Source: Crocinitomicaceae bacterium
GTDB taxonomy: Bacteria > Bacteroidota > Bacteroidia > Flavobacteriales_D > Crocinitomicaceae
Assembly (NCBI GenBank): GCA_020635955.1
Contig: JACJYW010000004.1
Coordinates: 1-64,000, forward strand
Length of the DNA: 64,000 bases
Direction of reading: 5' to 3'
The position numbers and the translations under genes were made by a program. A model generated the notes under the pieces. That model saw nothing but the letters and a program-made list of their open reading frames with translations, did not search any database and was not told the origin of the DNA. Below are positions 32,324 to 41,835 of the stretch, one piece after another (the stretch's first letter is position 1; each line of letters starts with the position of its first letter).

Positions 32324-34266
32324 CCTTTGAACATTACACGCATAGTAGTCCCATGATCATTATAGATCTTTACAGAACCTTCGAGCTGTTCACTTAAAAT
32401 GTTCACCAGTTCAATCCCCAGCGTTTCTTGTAAATTAGTCAGGTAATCCTCTGAAATCCCTACTCCGTTATCGCTAATCTTAAGCATGAAGTTATCGTCC
32501 TCCCCTTTCTCTAAATGAATAACGATCTTACCATTTTTTTTGCCTTCAAAGGCATATTTTACAGAATTGGTAACAGCTTCATTCAAAATGAGTCCCAGCG
32601 GAATAGCAACTTCAAGATCAAATGATTCTCTACCACAAAGAACCTCACAAGTGATCTTTTCCTCCATATTAAATGAACGCAATATAGAGGTCACCAATTC
32701 TTCAGCATAAGATTTAAAATCAATTCTCTTCACCTCATTTTTACGGTACAACATTTCGTGCACCAAAGACATAGATTGAATCCTTCCCTGTGCGTCATTG
32801 AGCACCTGTCTACTACGCATGTCTTCTTCTATACCGTGCTGCAAGTTCAATAAACTGGAAATGATCTGGAAATTGTTCTTAACCCGGTGGTGTACCTCTT
32901 TAAATAAGATCTTATTCTCTTCGATCTTTGAACTCAACTCGCGATTCACCTTCTTATTTCTTCTGAATGCATTTGAAATAACAAGAATGATCAAAACCAA
33001 ACAGAAAATGGATACAATAAATAGTGTATAGATCCAAACCTTCTTCTCCTTCTCAGCTTCAATTTGAATCTCCAGTTTTTCTTTTTCTTGTTGTGCCTTA
33101 AGATTTTGAATCTTAGAATTAAGCTGAACTTCTTCTGTTTCAATGAAATTGATGAATTCTCCAACTATCTTTTTGTCATTCTTAACATCAATCTCTTTTC
33201 TAAGGCGCAATGTAACTCTCAAATAATCATTGGCTAATTTATACTCTTGCATTCCATTGTAAACAGAGGCAAGAACTTCATAAAACTCGGCCTGTTCAGC
33301 TCTGGAGAATTTGGCAAGAAAGATCTCTTCAATATCTTTTAATATGGTCAGAGACGCTTCATAGTTTTTCTTTGACAATAAACATTTTGCTCTCAAAAAA
33401 TTATCTCGGTCAATTTCGTTCTGATTTCTTAAGATCTGAAATTTTTCATCTGCCAGATCCAAATACTTCAATGCAAGATCATACTTAGCTCTTCCAAAAG
33501 ATGCTTCAGCTAACACCTGATAACAATACCCAATGGCGCTTTCCTGCCCCAGTTGCTTTTTCTGCTCCATACTGGCAATAGCATAGCTTTCAGCCAACTG
33601 GTAATCTTTTAACGCAACATACGCATTCCCCATTCTGTTAAGAATAATCGATCGGAATATTTTACTCTCCCAGCTATCAACTTTATAGGCAATCCTTAAT
33701 GCTTTTTTAAAACTCTTTAGGGCTCCCGTATAATCCTCCAAATTATCCAAAACAATACCTATACTACCATGGCAATAAGCACGGTTTAGATTAACCAGGT
33801 CCTTATCAATTTGAACATATTGCTCAAAATGCTCATCAACAATGTTTGTTGCTTTATTGAACTGTATTAGTGCCTGTATATGATCATCTTGTGTTAGATA
33901 ATAACTCCCTTGATTATATTCAGCCAAAAAGTATTCAATTGAATCTGGATAATTACTTAGAATTTCAAGTGACTGATTTCCATAAATGATAGCCGAATCA
34001 ATTTCAGACCCGTAAAATTCACCTCTTGTTTTTAACTGTAAAGCTTTACCAAAAAAATAATCGGAATTCATTCGGCGTGAAACCGCGATACAAGAATCAG
34101 TGTACAAATTAGCCGAATCTAGATCTATACTTTGGTAGTATTTAGCCGTTTGATGATAGGTAAGAAAATCAGCCACTAACTCAGGATCTTCTTCCTGAGC
34201 AAAAGCAAATTGCAGTTGCATCAAAGACACAACTGCCAGTATTATAGCTGACCTATATTTAGACAT
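32320..34266 (-). CDS. TPR sensor histidine kinase (HisKA_2 type)
   Basis: About 648 residues. A signal peptide (FAFAQ) is followed by TPR repeats (about 30-380), a coiled coil (about 375-400), a transmembrane helix (about 405-430, IYTLFIVSIFCLVLIILVI), then the HisKA_2 phosphoacceptor VHHRVKNNFQIISSLLNLQ (His near 459-460) and an ATPase domain with LNEAVTNSVKYAF and ISDNGVGI. The TPR-rich part would be extracytoplasmic, as is common in Bacteroidota. No response regulator is adjacent, so it is an orphan. Two adjacent Met codons open the frame; I use the second. Confidence 0.9.
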   Translation of the reverse strand: MSKYRSAIILAVVSLMQLQFAFAQEEDPELVADFLTYHQTAKYYQSIDLDSANLYTDSCIAVSRRMNSDYFFGKALQLKTRGEFYGSEIDSAIIYGNQSLEILSNYPDSIEYFLAEYNQGSYYLTQDDHIQALIQFNKATNIVDEHFEQYVQIDKDLVNLNRAYCHGSIGIVLDNLEDYTGALKSFKKALRIAYKVDSWESKIFRSIILNRMGNAYVALKDYQLAESYAIASMEQKKQLGQESAIGYCYQVLAEASFGRAKYDLALKYLDLADEKFQILRNQNEIDRDNFLRAKCLLSKKNYEASLTILKDIEEIFLAKFSRAEQAEFYEVLASVYNGMQEYKLANDYLRVTLRLRKEIDVKNDKKIVGEFINFIETEEVQLNSKIQNLKAQQEKEKLEIQIEAEKEKKVWIYTLFIVSIFCLVLIILVISNAFRRNKKVNRELSSKIEENKILFKEVHHRVKNNFQIISSLLNLQHGIEEDMRSRQVLNDAQGRIQSMSLVHEMLYRKNEVKRIDFKSYAEELVTSILRSFNMEEKITCEVLCGRESFDLEVAIPLGLILNEAVTNSVKYAFEGKKNGKIVIHLEKGEDDNFMLKISDNGVGISEDYLTNLQETLGIELVNILSEQLEGSVKIYNDHGTTMRVMFKG

Positions 34267-34433
34267 CAAAAGGTTTAACGGTAATTCAGTTGTTTTAGAT
34301 ACAAAAAAACCTCACTTTTTTATGATAATTTCTGATGAAGAATCGTGATGCTATGGATTGATCATTTTCTTTGGCTACAAATCCAATGAGGGTGGCAAGA
34401 ATAACTACATTTGCCAATCAAAGCAAAAGTGAA

Positions 34434-35624
34434 ATGGAAGTAAAAGGATCGATCTCAATAAAACCAGGCAAAGACAAATCATTAGTACGTAGACATCCTT
34501 GGGTATTTTCAGGAGCCATTAAATCTATTGAAGGTAAAGTAAATGAAGGTGATTGGGTTCAGGTTGTAGCTAACAAAGGTCGTGGATTAGGTTTTGGCCA
34601 TTATTCAGGTGGATCAATTGCTGTTAGAATGCTTTCATTTGAGGAAAAGATCGATAAAGAAAAACTCTATAATGAGCGCATAAGATCAGCTTTTGAATTG
34701 CGAAGATCGATTGGTTTAGTGGAGAATTCGGATACGAATATCTACAGATTAGTACATGCTGAAGGCGACCAACTTCCAGGCTTAATCATTGATCATTATG
34801 ATGGCCACCTGGTTATACAATGCCATAGTACTGGTATGTACAGAGACATTGATTTGATCCAAAATGCCATTAAAAATGTATATGGAAAATCACTGAAAAG
34901 CATCTACCTGAAAAGTGAGGCTACCTTACCTAAAGACGTGGTTGATTATTCCGGCGATCAATATTTATATGGCGAAGCTGAGCTACCAGTTGTTGCTCTT
35001 GAGCATGGAAATAAGTTCAGTATCGACTGGATTACCGGTCAAAAAACAGGATTCTTTATCGATCAAAGAGAAAACCGTGCATTATTGGCTAAATATGCCG
35101 CCGGAAAGAAAGTACTGAACACTTTTTGTTATTCTGGTGGATTTTCAATCTATGCATTAAATAACAAGGCTACTCTAGTGCATTCACTGGACGCTTCTCA
35201 AAAAGCCATTGATCTTACAGATATAAATGTTGCACTTGGAAAATTCGATCCTAAATCTCACAAGTCGATCGTAGATGATGCCATGGATTATATCAAAGAT
35301 GTAGATGAGGATTTTGATATTATCATTCTAGACCCTCCTGCTTTTGCAAAACATAGAAGTGCAAAACACAATGCAGTTCAGGGATACAAACGCTTAAATG
35401 CACATGCCATCAGACAGATCAAACCGGGAGGAATCATTTTTACTTTCTCTTGTTCACAGGTGGTAGATAAAGTATTGTTTACGAACACAATTATTGCTGC
35501 CGCTTTTGCAGCAGAGAGAAATGTTAGGATCCTTGAGCAGTTACATCAACCGGCAGATCACCCTATCAATGCAGCACATCCAGAAGGAGAATATTTAAAG
35601 GGACTTGTTATTCAAGTAGAATAA
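34434..35624 (+). CDS. Class I SAM-dependent rRNA methyltransferase, RlmI-like
   Basis: A 396-residue methyltransferase from ATG 34434; a TTG at 34371 in frame adds 21 residues without the family's start. An N-terminal PUA domain (RRHPWVFSGAIKSIEG) is followed by a Rossmann domain with FIDQRENRALLAKYAAGKKVLNTFCYSGGFS (in two parts) and the catalytic-region IIILDPPAF, then FTFSCSQ. E. coli RlmI methylates C1962 of 23S rRNA; the exact target here is inferred. The MATE gene follows 2 bp after the stop. Confidence 0.88.
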   Translation: MEVKGSISIKPGKDKSLVRRHPWVFSGAIKSIEGKVNEGDWVQVVANKGRGLGFGHYSGGSIAVRMLSFEEKIDKEKLYNERIRSAFELRRSIGLVENSDTNIYRLVHAEGDQLPGLIIDHYDGHLVIQCHSTGMYRDIDLIQNAIKNVYGKSLKSIYLKSEATLPKDVVDYSGDQYLYGEAELPVVALEHGNKFSIDWITGQKTGFFIDQRENRALLAKYAAGKKVLNTFCYSGGFSIYALNNKATLVHSLDASQKAIDLTDINVALGKFDPKSHKSIVDDAMDYIKDVDEDFDIIILDPPAFAKHRSAKHNAVQGYKRLNAHAIRQIKPGGIIFTFSCSQVVDKVLFTNTIIAAAFAAERNVRILEQLHQPADHPINAAHPEGEYLKGLVIQVE

Positions 35625-35625
35625 A

Positions 35626-36984
35626 ATGCTTGAACTAACGTACAAACGCATATTGATCATTGCGCTTCCGTTAATGTTCGGAACGTTCGTGCAATCTGTT
35701 ATTATCATTACGGATGGAGCATTTGTTAGTGAATTAGGAAACACCGCTTATAATGCTGTTGGTAATGGCGGAATAATGTACGTTGCCATGTTCATGCTCT
35801 GCCGTGGTATAGCAGATGGTACACAGATCACAGTTGCGAAAAAATATGGTGAAGAAAAGAATTCTGAAATAGGACAGGTTCTTTTTAATGCGCAGGTAAT
35901 CCAGGTATTCCTGGGAATTCTATTATTCATTTTATTGCTCTTTGGGGCATCACAAATCACGGCTGTTATTTCGAAATCACCAGAGATAGCCAATGCCATG
36001 AGTGAGTTTATTCTCTATAGAAGCTGGGGAATCATTTTTGCCGGACTGCAGGTGACTTTGGTAAGTTTTTTCATTGGACTGGGTAAAACCAGGATCATAA
36101 TTGCCTCCACCCTTATTATGGCATTGACCAATATTGTTCTTGATTATGGGTTGATATTTGGTCATCTAGGCTTACCTGAATTAGGTATGAAAGGTGCGGC
36201 AGTGGCTTCATCTATTGCTGAACTGATCACGTTCTTTTTTCTATTAATCTATGCACTTAAACACAAGTCGCTCGAAAAATTTGCTTACTCGTTAAAACAA
36301 AAAGTAAATAAACAACAGATCAAAGATCTGTTCATACTCAGTTTACCACTCATGGGACAGGGATTAGTTTCATTATCTACCTGGTGGGTATTTTTCACTA
36401 TGATTGAACATCTCGGGCCTTCGCAATTAGAGATTGCACACAATATTCGGTATATGTATTTTATTGCATTCATACCAATATTTGGTTATGCCGCAGCCAC
36501 ACGAACATATGTAAGTAATCTGGTTGGAAGGAACGAACAACATCTGATCCCGCGCATACAATTCAAGATCATGTTGCTTTCAATACTTAGTATTATAATA
36601 TTATTCCATGGATCATTCTTATATCCTGAACTTTTGATCCAGATCGTAGAGCGAAATCCAGATGTCACCCCGGAGCTTTTACAGGAAAGTGCGGATGCTT
36701 TGCGTTTTGTGAGTGGATCGATCTTTATGTTTGCCCTGATCATTGTTCCCTTTCATTCAGTATCAGCCCTTGGCAAAACAGCACATTCTTTTGGTATAGA
36801 AGTGATCAGCATTGCAATTTATCTTATGGCTTGCTATTTTTTCATTGAAAAATGGAACTGGGATATGGTTTCTGTGTGGTGGGTAGAATACATTTACTTC
36901 GGATGTTTGGGATTCCTGAGTTTTTTATATTTATTGTTTTATGCCAGAACAAAAGGGCTGATAAAATTTTCTGCTCCTGAATAA
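35626..36984 (+). CDS. MATE family efflux transporter
   Basis: A 452-residue membrane protein with about twelve transmembrane segments and the MATE repeat organisation (LPLMFGTFVQSVIIITDGAFV at the start of the first half; LPLMGQGLVSLSTWWVFFTMI in the second). It would export drugs or other cations using a Na+ or H+ gradient. The substrate cannot be read from the sequence. It is probably co-transcribed with the upstream RlmI-like gene (1-bp gap). Confidence 0.92.
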   Translation: MLELTYKRILIIALPLMFGTFVQSVIIITDGAFVSELGNTAYNAVGNGGIMYVAMFMLCRGIADGTQITVAKKYGEEKNSEIGQVLFNAQVIQVFLGILLFILLLFGASQITAVISKSPEIANAMSEFILYRSWGIIFAGLQVTLVSFFIGLGKTRIIIASTLIMALTNIVLDYGLIFGHLGLPELGMKGAAVASSIAELITFFFLLIYALKHKSLEKFAYSLKQKVNKQQIKDLFILSLPLMGQGLVSLSTWWVFFTMIEHLGPSQLEIAHNIRYMYFIAFIPIFGYAAATRTYVSNLVGRNEQHLIPRIQFKIMLLSILSIIILFHGSFLYPELLIQIVERNPDVTPELLQESADALRFVSGSIFMFALIIVPFHSVSALGKTAHSFGIEVISIAIYLMACYFFIEKWNWDMVSVWWVEYIYFGCLGFLSFLYLLFYARTKGLIKFSAPE

Positions 36985-36988
36985 TTGA

Positions 36989-36996
36989 TATATTTG
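36989..36996 (+). promoter_or_regulatory. Probable -7 element before the universal stress gene
   Basis: TATATTTG lies 20 bases before the ATG at 37016, matching TAnnTTTG. The -33 region is weak (TTTTCTG around 36966). Confidence 0.5.
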
Positions 36997-37015
36997 AGTA
37001 TCAAAAAGAACGCTC

Positions 37016-37852
37016 ATGGATAATTTGAATATCGACCTATACTTAGTGCCTTACGACTTTACTACTACAACTGAACAAGCTTTTAAGTTTGCATTAAATC
37101 TTGCGCATAAAGGTGGTGGTAGGATCATGTTGGCCCATATTGTTAAAAAAGGTGATCAGGTATCTGTCTATGAAAAGAAACTCAGTGGTATTATTTCCAA
37201 ATTATCAGCTGAAGATCAGGCTATAGTAGAAGCGAAAGTCATTGAAGGGAATGTATTCTCTGACATTAACAAAATTGCCAATACTGTAGGTGCTTCTGTA
37301 ATTGTAATGGGAACACACGGATCTTCAGGTTTAAAGAAGATCTTTGGTAGTGATGCCTTAAAAGTGGTTTCTAACTCAAATGTTCCTTTTATTCTAACTC
37401 AGGAAGGTCAGGAGGTGCACGAGATCAATGATATCGTTATGCCTTTCAGCTTTGCCAGAGAAAGCGTTCAGGTAACTCAGGTTGCTGCTTCATTAGCAAA
37501 AAAATATGATGCTACCATTCACCTTGTTGGTTATAGAGATAAAGATGAGTGGTTATTAAGAGACATGCGTACCAATCAAGCTATTGTAAGAAAACATCTT
37601 AACGAGCATGGTATTAAATACAATATTGCTAACCTTCCTAATAAAGAAGGTTACGAGAAAGAATTGATGGCTTATGCACGAATCGTTGATGCAGATTTGA
37701 TCGCCGCAGCCTATTTTTCTCAGGGAATCAGAGGAGTATTCCATTCTTTCATTGAAGCAATGATTGCTAATGATGATAAAATTCCGATCATTACGATTAA
37801 TGCACCTGAAGTAATGGCCGTAACATCCGGATTTTCTTTCCTGACAACTTAA
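37016..37852 (+). CDS. Universal stress protein (two tandem UspA domains)
   Basis: A 278-residue protein with two UspA-type domains. The first (about 1-135) has the nucleotide-binding motif VMGTHGSSGLKKIFGS with later SNVPFILTQ; the second (about 140-275) lacks a good G-2x-G-9x-G motif and may be degenerate. USPs of this type are cytoplasmic and respond to starvation or redox stress. The stop is 8 bp before fmt. Confidence 0.92.
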   Translation: MDNLNIDLYLVPYDFTTTTEQAFKFALNLAHKGGGRIMLAHIVKKGDQVSVYEKKLSGIISKLSAEDQAIVEAKVIEGNVFSDINKIANTVGASVIVMGTHGSSGLKKIFGSDALKVVSNSNVPFILTQEGQEVHEINDIVMPFSFARESVQVTQVAASLAKKYDATIHLVGYRDKDEWLLRDMRTNQAIVRKHLNEHGIKYNIANLPNKEGYEKELMAYARIVDADLIAAAYFSQGIRGVFHSFIEAMIANDDKIPIITINAPEVMAVTSGFSFLTT

Positions 37853-37859
37853 TCTGCCC

Positions 37860-38807
37860 ATGAGTGGTAAGATTATTTTTATGGGTACACCGGATTTCGC
37901 GGTAGAATCACTGAAACAAATTCTTGAAAATGGAATTGAAGTGGCTGCAGTGGTAACTGCACCAGATCGTCCAGCAGGTAGAGGTCAACAATTGTCAGCA
38001 TCTGCCGTAAAGGAATTTGCTGTCTCAAAAGGTCTTACCATTCTTCAGCCTGAGAAATTGAAAGATGAAGATTTTCTCAATGAACTAAAAACCATAAATG
38101 CCGATCTTTTTGTGGTGGTTGCATTTAGAATGTTACCTGAAGTAGTTTGGAACATGCCTCCCAAAGGCACCATCAATCTTCATGGCTCTCTTCTTCCTCA
38201 ATATCGGGGAGCTGCACCAATTAACTGGGCAGTCATTAATGGAGAGAAAAAAACGGGAGCTACTACCTTTTTTATAGAAAAAGAAATCGACACTGGTAAG
38301 GTGATCGATAAAGTTGAAATAGATATTTCCGATACTGATACGGCTGGTTCCGTTCATGACCGTCTTATGGTCAAGGGAGCTGAATTACTGGCCAAAACCG
38401 TTAAGCAAATCCTGGATGGAACAGTTAAAGCCATTCCACAAAATGAGTTGATCAAAGGTGAGTTGAAGGAAGCACCGAAGATCTTTAAACCAGATTGTAA
38501 AATAGACTGGAATCATTCAACTGTTGAAATATATAATAAGATAAGGGGGCTCTCTCCCTATCCAGCAGCCTGGACAAGTATTCAAAAAGACGATCAGGTT
38601 AGATCTATTAAGCTGTTCAAAACAACCAAAGCATTGGATGGGAGCTCCCATAGTAACGAGATCAAAATAGAAAAAGATCATCTCTACTTCGGAACAGCTG
38701 ATGGTTGGCTGCAAATAGATGAGCTTCAAATTGAAGGCAAGAAAAGAATGAATGTATCTGATTTCTTAAAAGGATTCCAAATCCAGGATTGGAAACTGAT
38801 CAATTAA
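37860..38807 (+). CDS. fmt: Methionyl-tRNA formyltransferase
   Basis: A 315-residue enzyme that formylates the initiator Met-tRNA. The signature segments are KIIFMGTPDFAVESL, TAPDRPAGRGQ, INLHGSLLPQYRGAAPINWAV (His of the folate site) and IDTGKVIDK, followed by a C-terminal tRNA-binding domain with LSPYPAAWT. Its length is normal. The gene lies 7 bp downstream of the universal stress gene on the same strand and may be co-transcribed. Confidence 0.97.
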   Translation: MSGKIIFMGTPDFAVESLKQILENGIEVAAVVTAPDRPAGRGQQLSASAVKEFAVSKGLTILQPEKLKDEDFLNELKTINADLFVVVAFRMLPEVVWNMPPKGTINLHGSLLPQYRGAAPINWAVINGEKKTGATTFFIEKEIDTGKVIDKVEIDISDTDTAGSVHDRLMVKGAELLAKTVKQILDGTVKAIPQNELIKGELKEAPKIFKPDCKIDWNHSTVEIYNKIRGLSPYPAAWTSIQKDDQVRSIKLFKTTKALDGSSHSNEIKIEKDHLYFGTADGWLQIDELQIEGKKRMNVSDFLKGFQIQDWKLIN

Positions 38808-38809
38808 TT

Positions 38810-39208
38810 ATGAAGAGGATCATCATTATAAGCACACTTGTTTTGGCAGCAGTTTCGTTTGCTCAGAACATAGTGGGTTTAAAAGATCTCAAACCGGAAA
38901 AAGAATTTGACAACATCTTTATCAAAAAAGTATCGGATGATGATTACCAATCAACATTCGTGATCTGGGTAAAGCAAAAGGTTCGCCTGCACAAGCACGA
39001 GCATCATTCTGAAAACATTTACGTTTTGGAAGGTAAAGGAGAAATGGTAATTGGTGACGAAAAATTCGTCATTAAAAAAGGTGATTATTTCAACATTCCA
39101 AAAAACACTCCACACGGCTTAAAAGTACTTTCGTCTAGCCCTGTTAAAGTTTTATCTATACAATCGCCTCAGTTCTTAGGACAGGATAGAATTTTCCTTG
39201 AAGACTAA
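38810..39208 (+). CDS. Exported cupin-domain protein
   Basis: A 132-residue protein with a short signal peptide (MKRIIIISTLVLAAVSFA-Q). The cupin barrel shows the metal-site pattern HKHEHHSENIYVLEGKG and a later GDYFNIPKNTPHGLK, so two His clusters and Glu are present. The function is unknown; a sugar- or signal-binding role is possible. I use the ATG at 38810 because it starts the signal peptide; an in-frame ATG at 38789 overlaps fmt. Confidence 0.85.
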   Translation: MKRIIIISTLVLAAVSFAQNIVGLKDLKPEKEFDNIFIKKVSDDDYQSTFVIWVKQKVRLHKHEHHSENIYVLEGKGEMVIGDEKFVIKKGDYFNIPKNTPHGLKVLSSSPVKVLSIQSPQFLGQDRIFLED

Positions 39209-39306
39209 AAACACCCTCTAAAGCCAGTAAAATAGGGGTTTTAAGTCGACTTTATCAACATTTTGCCGAATTTATTAACAAAATGAGGGTATTTCAGCCT
39301 GTAACC

Positions 39307-39337
39307 CTTGCGTGGTATGCATATTCGAATATATTTG
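39307..39337 (+). promoter_or_regulatory. Promoter of the HU gene (CTTG - N19 - TATATTTG)
   Basis: CTTG ending at 39310 is followed after 19 bases by TATATTTG (39330-39337), an almost ideal Bacteroidota sigma-ABfr promoter. Transcription would start near 39344, leaving a leader of about 58 bases. Confidence 0.75.
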
Positions 39338-39401
39338 CTCTGTTATTAAAATATTGTTTAACCAGTCCCGCTAATTACGGGGCGAAAAAATCAAAATTGA
39401 T

Positions 39402-39674
39402 ATGAACAAATCAGAATTAGTAGATGCAATTGCATCAAAATCAGGATTGTCAAAAGCAGATTCTAAAAGAGCTTTAGAAGGATTTATCGCTGCTACTGAA
39501 ACAGCTTTGAAAAAAGGTGATAAAATCTCTTTAGTTGGATTCGGATCTTTCTCTATCTCTAAAAGAGCTGCTAGAACAGGAAGAAACCCTCAAACTGGTA
39601 AAGAAATCAAAATTTCTGCTAAGAAAGTTGTAAAATTCAAAGCAGGAGCTGACCTTTCTAAAAAAGTTAACTAA
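39402..39674 (+). CDS. HU-family DNA-binding protein
   Basis: A 90-residue histone-like protein. The N-terminus MNKSELVDAIASKSGLSKADSKRAL and the VGFGSFSISKRAARTGRNPQTGKEIKI arm region are canonical (split here for clarity). HU-type proteins bend and compact DNA. They are also host factors for several site-specific recombination reactions, but no link to the integron array is shown. It has a strong promoter and its own terminator. Confidence 0.97.
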   Translation: MNKSELVDAIASKSGLSKADSKRALEGFIAATETALKKGDKISLVGFGSFSISKRAARTGRNPQTGKEIKISAKKVVKFKAGADLSKKVN

Positions 39675-39695
39675 TTAACTTTTTAAAGAATATTA

Positions 39696-39728
39696 AACCA
39701 TCCGCCTCAGGTGGATGGTTTTTTTTTG
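39696..39728 (+). terminator. Rho-independent terminator after the HU gene
   Basis: AACCATCCGCC and GTGGATGGTT pair around TCAG and are followed by a run of nine T. A classical terminator 22 bases after the HU stop. Confidence 0.92.
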
Positions 39729-39742
39729 CCCAAATTTGAATA

Positions 39743-40441
39743 ATGACTAAGAACGAATGGATGCTGCAACAGTTCTACGAGCACATTTCGGAGAACAAAA
39801 AGGACTTATTTGAGAAGATCATTCTTGATCGAACCAAATACATCACTGTTGTGCTTGAAAACCTATTTCAACCTCATAATGCTGCTGCAGTACTGCGTTC
39901 TTGTGACTGTTTCGGAGTGCAGGATGTTCATATTATTGAAAACGAAAATAAGTATGAGCCGAATAAGGAGATCGACATGGGATCTTCCAAATGGTTAAAC
40001 ATGTATCGTTATGATAAACTCGAAAACAATACGGTTGATGCCATAAAACACTTAAAACAAAAGGGCTATAAGATTGTTGCTACAACACCTCACACCAACG
40101 ATTGTAATATTGATGAACTGCCTTTAAACCAACCCATTGCCTTGATGTTTGGAACAGAAAAAAGCGGTTTATCAGAGTCCGCGCTTGAACATGCTGATGC
40201 TTATGTTAAACTTCCCATGTATGGATTTACTGAAAGCTTCAACATATCGGTTTCAGTGGCTCTGGCACTATTCAACGTCACAGAAAGGATGAGAAAATCT
40301 CCAAATATTAAATGGCAATTGTCTCCTGAAGAACAAACCGAGATCAAATTGAACTGGACAAAGAAAGTAGTGAAGCGATCTGATAAAGTCGCCGCAATAA
40401 TTGAATCACGTTTTACCGGCGAGACCCCAGCTGCTGAATAG
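39743..40441 (+). CDS. trmH: tRNA (guanosine-2'-O-)-methyltransferase TrmH (SpoU family)
   Basis: A 232-residue SPOUT methyltransferase that methylates G18 of tRNAs. Motif 1 is NAAAVLRSCDCFGVQDVHII, motif 2 is ALMFGTEKSGLSE and motif 3 is LPMYGFTESFNISVSVALAL, as in TrmH. The C-terminal basic tail (KKVVKRSDKVAAIIESRF) would contact the tRNA. It follows the HU terminator and converges on hutF, overlapping it by 29 bp at the 3' ends. Confidence 0.94.
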   Translation: MTKNEWMLQQFYEHISENKKDLFEKIILDRTKYITVVLENLFQPHNAAAVLRSCDCFGVQDVHIIENENKYEPNKEIDMGSSKWLNMYRYDKLENNTVDAIKHLKQKGYKIVATTPHTNDCNIDELPLNQPIALMFGTEKSGLSESALEHADAYVKLPMYGFTESFNISVSVALALFNVTERMRKSPNIKWQLSPEEQTEIKLNWTKKVVKRSDKVAAIIESRFTGETPAAE

Positions 40442-41819
40442 TAGCCACAAAATCATCTGCAATTCCATTCGCCTTAAGGTGCACTCCTTCTCTCACGACT
40501 AATTTTCCTTTAGAAATAGTTCCATATTGCATGCTTATATCCGAACTATACATTATTGTACTCGCTAATTTCTCCCATGATGAAGACTTGATCAACGCGG
40601 GATTTGGATCTATCAATGCGGCATCAAAAAATTCACCCACTTTAAAATAGTGATGGGTAAAATTACCCATGGCTTTTCTACCTGATCTAAGTGCCATATC
40701 TATTCCAAACCTTCCACTATCTCCCTGATTTTTGCTGTAAAATGAATTTCTTTTATGCGTAATCAGGCGTTGACCATAATCCAATATCCGCAATTCCTCA
40801 AAGGGGTTTAGGCCCACATGAGAATCAGTTCCTATACTCCACTCTCCTCCGTTTTCCTGAAACGTTTTCAACGGAAAGATCCCATCTCCCAAATTACCTT
40901 CAGTAGAAGGACAAAGCACAACATTTGCTCCTGAATGACCTAAACCAACTGCTTCAGCTTCAGTTAAATGAGTAGCATGAACCAGGTGAAATCTATCTGA
41001 CATTTCAATATGATCTAACATCCATTCTACCGGCCTTTGACCTAAATATTGAATGGAATCTTCTATCTCTTTTAATTGCTCTGAAATATGAATGTGAAAA
41101 GGCAGATCCCTTCTACCCTTCAATGCCACTTCTGCTATATCTGTTGGTTCTACTCCTCTCATTGAGTGAATACCAATAGCTACATTGGCGTGTTCATAGT
41201 GTTTGCAAGACTTCTCAGACGCTTCCAGCAATTCATAATAGTCATCAATTGTAGCCGATAAAAATCTTTTTTGACCATCAACTGCAGGTTTTCCAAACCC
41301 TCCTTTTTGATAAAAGATAGGCACAAGCGTGATACCTATACCCACCGCACTCGCCGCAGCAACCAACCGCTCCCCCATCTCACTCAAATTGTTGTATGGA
41401 TTCCCTTGCTTATCATGATGCACGTAATGAAACTCGGCCACGTTCGTATATCCGTGTCGCAACATTTCAGCATACAATTGCTTTGCTATCACCTCAAGAT
41501 CTTCTGGTGAAATACTTAAAGCCAATTTATACATAGCATCACGCCACGACCAGAAATCATCAGGAGTTTCATTGGTTGAATGAATTTCTGCCAGGCCTGC
41601 CATGGCATACTGAAATGCATGTGAATGAGCATTTTGAAAACCCGGTATAGCTAGCGCATCTATAGTTTCAAAAGCACCGTTCGATCTATCTGACATAGAA
41701 ACTATCCTGCCGTTCTCATCAACAGTGACGTAGGCATTTTCAAGCCACCCATCATTCAACAACAAACCTTTGAGAAAAAATGTTTCCATATCTGATCGTG
41801 AAGAGTCAAAAATAGACAT
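40413..41819 (-). CDS. hutF: Formimidoylglutamate deiminase
   Basis: A 468-residue amidohydrolase of histidine degradation, converting N-formimidoyl-L-glutamate to N-formyl-L-glutamate. Metal ligands fit the family: AIPGFQNAHSHAFQYAMAG (His pair), HIHISEQLKEIEDS, and SIGTDSHVGLNPFEELRIL. HutF uses the five-step Hut pathway, so a hutG-type deformylase should exist elsewhere; none is adjacent. An alternative start is the ATG at 41789. It is divergent from the Nif3-like gene. Confidence 0.9.
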   Translation of the reverse strand: MSIFDSSRSDMETFFLKGLLLNDGWLENAYVTVDENGRIVSMSDRSNGAFETIDALAIPGFQNAHSHAFQYAMAGLAEIHSTNETPDDFWSWRDAMYKLALSISPEDLEVIAKQLYAEMLRHGYTNVAEFHYVHHDKQGNPYNNLSEMGERLVAAASAVGIGITLVPIFYQKGGFGKPAVDGQKRFLSATIDDYYELLEASEKSCKHYEHANVAIGIHSMRGVEPTDIAEVALKGRRDLPFHIHISEQLKEIEDSIQYLGQRPVEWMLDHIEMSDRFHLVHATHLTEAEAVGLGHSGANVVLCPSTEGNLGDGIFPLKTFQENGGEWSIGTDSHVGLNPFEELRILDYGQRLITHKRNSFYSKNQGDSGRFGIDMALRSGRKAMGNFTHHYFKVGEFFDAALIDPNPALIKSSSWEKLASTIMYSSDISMQYGTISKGKLVVREGVHLKANGIADDFVATIQQLGSRR

Positions 41820-41823
41820 TTTC

Positions 41824-41831
41824 TATATTTG
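41824..41831 (+). promoter_or_regulatory. Probable -7 element of the Nif3-like gene
   Basis: TATATTTG lies four bases before the ATG at 41836, so the mRNA would start at or inside the start codon region. The spacing is the same as in cassette 4. No -33 was found. Confidence 0.45.
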
Positions 41832-41835
41832 CTTT